Assembly: GCA_017649745.1 (NCBI GenBank)
Contig: JAGCGE010000301.1
Span: forward strand, 1 to 28,611
Direction of reading: 5' to 3'
DNA: 28,611 bases
Source: Clostridiales bacterium
GTDB lineage: Bacteria > Bacillota_A > Clostridia > Saccharofermentanales > Saccharofermentanaceae
Shown here: positions 27,164 through 28,611 of the stretch, in pieces
Layout of the letters: each line of letters begins with the position of its first letter
Numbering within the stretch: position 1 is the first letter of the stretch
Program-made: the position numbers and the translations under genes
The notes under the pieces: model-generated
Databases searched by the model: none
What the model saw: only the letters and a program-made list of their open reading frames with translations
What the model was told of the DNA's origin: nothing

Positions 27164-28611
27164 ACAGTTGAAGAATCAACCTCAAGAGCAATTGCAGAGT
27201 ACGGAAGAGTCAGAGCACCAGAGCAACGAGTCTCGATCAGATACTTCATCTGGTTGTAATCAATGTCGAAGTCATCAAACAGCGAGACCGCTCCACCCTT
27301 ATCAGCACCAACACTGTAGTCAGCAGGATTAACAATAAGTGCGAGAAGATTCATAGTAGCAGCAGTAATGCCAGCCTCAGCATCGGCAGCACGGCTACGA
27401 GTAATATCCTCCATAATAGGAACCTCAATGATCTCAGAAACGCGCATAGCAGTAGCGAGCTCATTCATGTCCTTATAAAGGCGACGTCCGATACCATCCT
27501 TAGCAAGAAGCAGATCGGATATAACCTCATTAGTAGCGAACATAACCGGATTGCCAGTACCCTTATAGTCCTTACGAGCACGAACGGCAGCATCAATGAT
27601 CCTAGAAGACTTCTGGTCATCAGTATCATTCTGACCGAACTTAACCTCCCAATAAATGGTGAACACATCGTCATCGCCATAAATCGGACGAATCTTATCA
27701 GTCTTGATCTTATCGGTATCATTAACGCCACGACCATCGCCAACAAGAATAGCACGGCAGATTTCCTCGTTAAGCATTACACGAAGCTCCTGCTTAAGCC
27801 ATGCGATGACGTCAATATCAACAATATCAATAGTGTCATCACGATCAAGCGTCTGCTTCTTATAAATGGTCTGAGGAGTAGTCTCGCGACTAAGCAAAGA
27901 AATGACCTGATCGACCTTGCGGTTACCCTTAACGTAACCCTTTGCACGAGCAGCATCCGGAGTCAGATTTGCAGCAACCGACTTGATGCGAGAGAACGGA
28001 GTACGCTTAATAGAATTCCAAAGCTTGTCGACCCAACCCATGTTACGAGTGATGAGATCCGGCTCAGGACGAACCATACGGGCCTCGGGGAAGAGAATAT
28101 CAAGATTCTCGATACCATGAGCAAGGAAGACATCACGAAGAGAATTAGAGCTACCAGCATCGGCCATAATAGCATCAAACTCATCGTGGGTAAGAATATC
28201 ATCAGTGTCATAGTACTCGTCATCAAATACATTGTGCTTCATATCATAACCTCCATCAAAACTATGCTTCATATCGTATTCCTCAGCCATCTGACCAAGG
28301 AGATAATACACGACATTCTTCTGATCTTCTGTAAAGGTGTTGAAAACGTCTTCTATGGTGTCGTCGGGATCAGCATGCTGCATCTCGTATTCATACTCAT
28401 CATCGTACTCATACTCATCATAGTCGTCGTCATCATCATACTCATAATCGTCATCGTACTCATCGTACTCATCGTACTCATCATCGTAGTAATAGTCGTC
28501 ATCATCATCGTAATAATAGCCATCGTCATCAGCATGCTCAAGAGCATCGGTAACAGCATCTTCGATAAGATCCTGAATATCATCAAGCTGATCATCACTC
28601 AGATCATCGAG
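27154..28611 (-). CDS. Major capsid protein, HK97 type, partial (N-terminus beyond right edge)
   Basis: The frame is open from the right edge through 76 codons before the first Met (28383), so the true start lies outside. The visible N-terminal part holds a LSDDQLDDIQDLIEDAV segment, an Asp/Glu/Tyr tract, and FTEDQKNVVYYLLGQMAEEY. Then DMKHNVFDDE, HDEFDAIM, HGIENLDILFPEAR and RTPFSRIKSVAANLTPDAAR lead into the capsid domain: TIYKKQTLDRDDTIDI, WLKQELRVMLNEEICRAILVGDGR, and IIEVPIMEDITR. I recognise this as the capsid protein of a common gut-siphovirus group, where the upstream part of the same chain can be a protease or scaffold; that part is not visible here. Cleavage before the PEAR region during maturation is likely (inference). 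It ends VNP at a stop that lies in a candidate frameshift site. Confidence 0.9.
   Translation of the reverse strand, partial: LDDLSDDQLDDIQDLIEDAVTDALEHADDDGYYYDDDDDYYYDDEYDEYDEYDDDYEYDDDDDYDEYEYDDEYEYEMQHADPDDTIEDVFNTFTEDQKNVVYYLLGQMAEEYDMKHSFDGGYDMKHNVFDDEYYDTDDILTHDEFDAIMADAGSSNSLRDVFLAHGIENLDILFPEARMVRPEPDLITRNMGWVDKLWNSIKRTPFSRIKSVAANLTPDAARAKGYVKGNRKVDQVISLLSRETTPQTIYKKQTLDRDDTIDIVDIDVIAWLKQELRVMLNEEICRAILVGDGRGVNDTDKIKTDKIRPIYGDDDVFTIYWEVKFGQNDTDDQKSSRIIDAAVRARKDYKGTGNPVMFATNEVISDLLLAKDGIGRRLYKDMNELATAMRVSEIIEVPIMEDITRSRAADAEAGITAATMNLLALIVNPADYSVGADKGGAVSLFDDFDIDYNQMKYLIETRCSGALTLPYSAIALEVDSSTVNP
28384..28533 (-). repeat. Low-complexity Asp/Glu/Tyr-coding tract in the capsid gene
   Basis: About 50 codons are almost only GAT/GAC, GAG and TAT/TAC, giving runs such as YDEYDEYDEYDDDYEYDDDD. 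At DNA level it is an irregular GATGAGTAC-type microsatellite, prone to length change. It separates two short related segments (LSDDQ... and FTEDQ...). Confidence 0.85.

Noticed and set aside
28353..28598. A Met/Ser/Thr-rich frame at the right edge
   Set aside because: It is the out-of-frame reading of the Asp/Glu/Tyr tract; the capsid frame stays open to the edge and explains the sequence.

Overview
The window is one contiguous late (structural and lysis) module of a tailed phage or prophage. Every convincing gene is on the minus strand, so it reads from the right edge to the left. It is AT-rich, has strong AGGAGG-type ribosome binding sites and some TTG/GTG starts, and its lysins are built for peptidoglycan. 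This points to a Gram-positive, probably gut, host. The three-domain endolysin resembles ones I recall from Coriobacteriia (Collinsella-type) phages, but I cannot fix the host from this window. The long tape-measure gene and the absence of contractile sheath genes indicate a long-tailed siphovirus.

Head and neck (28611 to 25705): major capsid protein (its N-terminus lies beyond the window) with a long Asp/Glu/Tyr tract, then two paralogous Ig-like decoration-type domains, a head-closure candidate and a tail-terminator candidate. Neither Ig-like domain has a credible start codon. Each sits in the -1 frame of the gene before it. Each junction shows a candidate slip site, an immediate stop codon, a 7-nt spacer and an 8-bp stem. 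I read this as a possible chain of two programmed -1 frameshifts that would put one or two extra domains on a fraction of capsid subunits. It is the most interesting signal here.

Tail (25695 to 11177): tail tube, two chaperone-type genes, an HK97 gp10-like protein, a 1910-residue tape measure, distal tail protein, tail hub with C-terminal repeats, a small DUF1617-like protein, an Amidase_5-type hydrolase fused to a Gln/Asn/Gly/Met-rich structural region, and several small virion-type proteins.

Lysis and accessory region (10975 to 3694): a wall-binding-like protein, a membrane protein, a small basic protein, an endolysin (GH25 + CHAP + ricin-type lectin), and three proteins carrying four copies of an HGxxGxxWGxR motif, with a Dp-1-type holin among them. 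A DUF6275-like protein and a coiled-coil membrane protein follow.

Host recognition and left end (3594 to 1): a 966-residue fibre-like receptor-binding protein, two small coiled-coil proteins and a partial basic protein at the edge.

Control: four intrinsic terminators of related design (near 11040, 8175, 3670 and 110) split the transcript into blocks. Their G-U pairs form only in minus-strand RNA. Two short dispersed elements, one containing TCAAAATGGAA and one a hairpin followed by CGTAAAAYCAAAA, recur at gene junctions. No stretch over 300 bases lacks a gene; the longest gap (10976-11176) holds a terminator and a doubtful mini-ORF.
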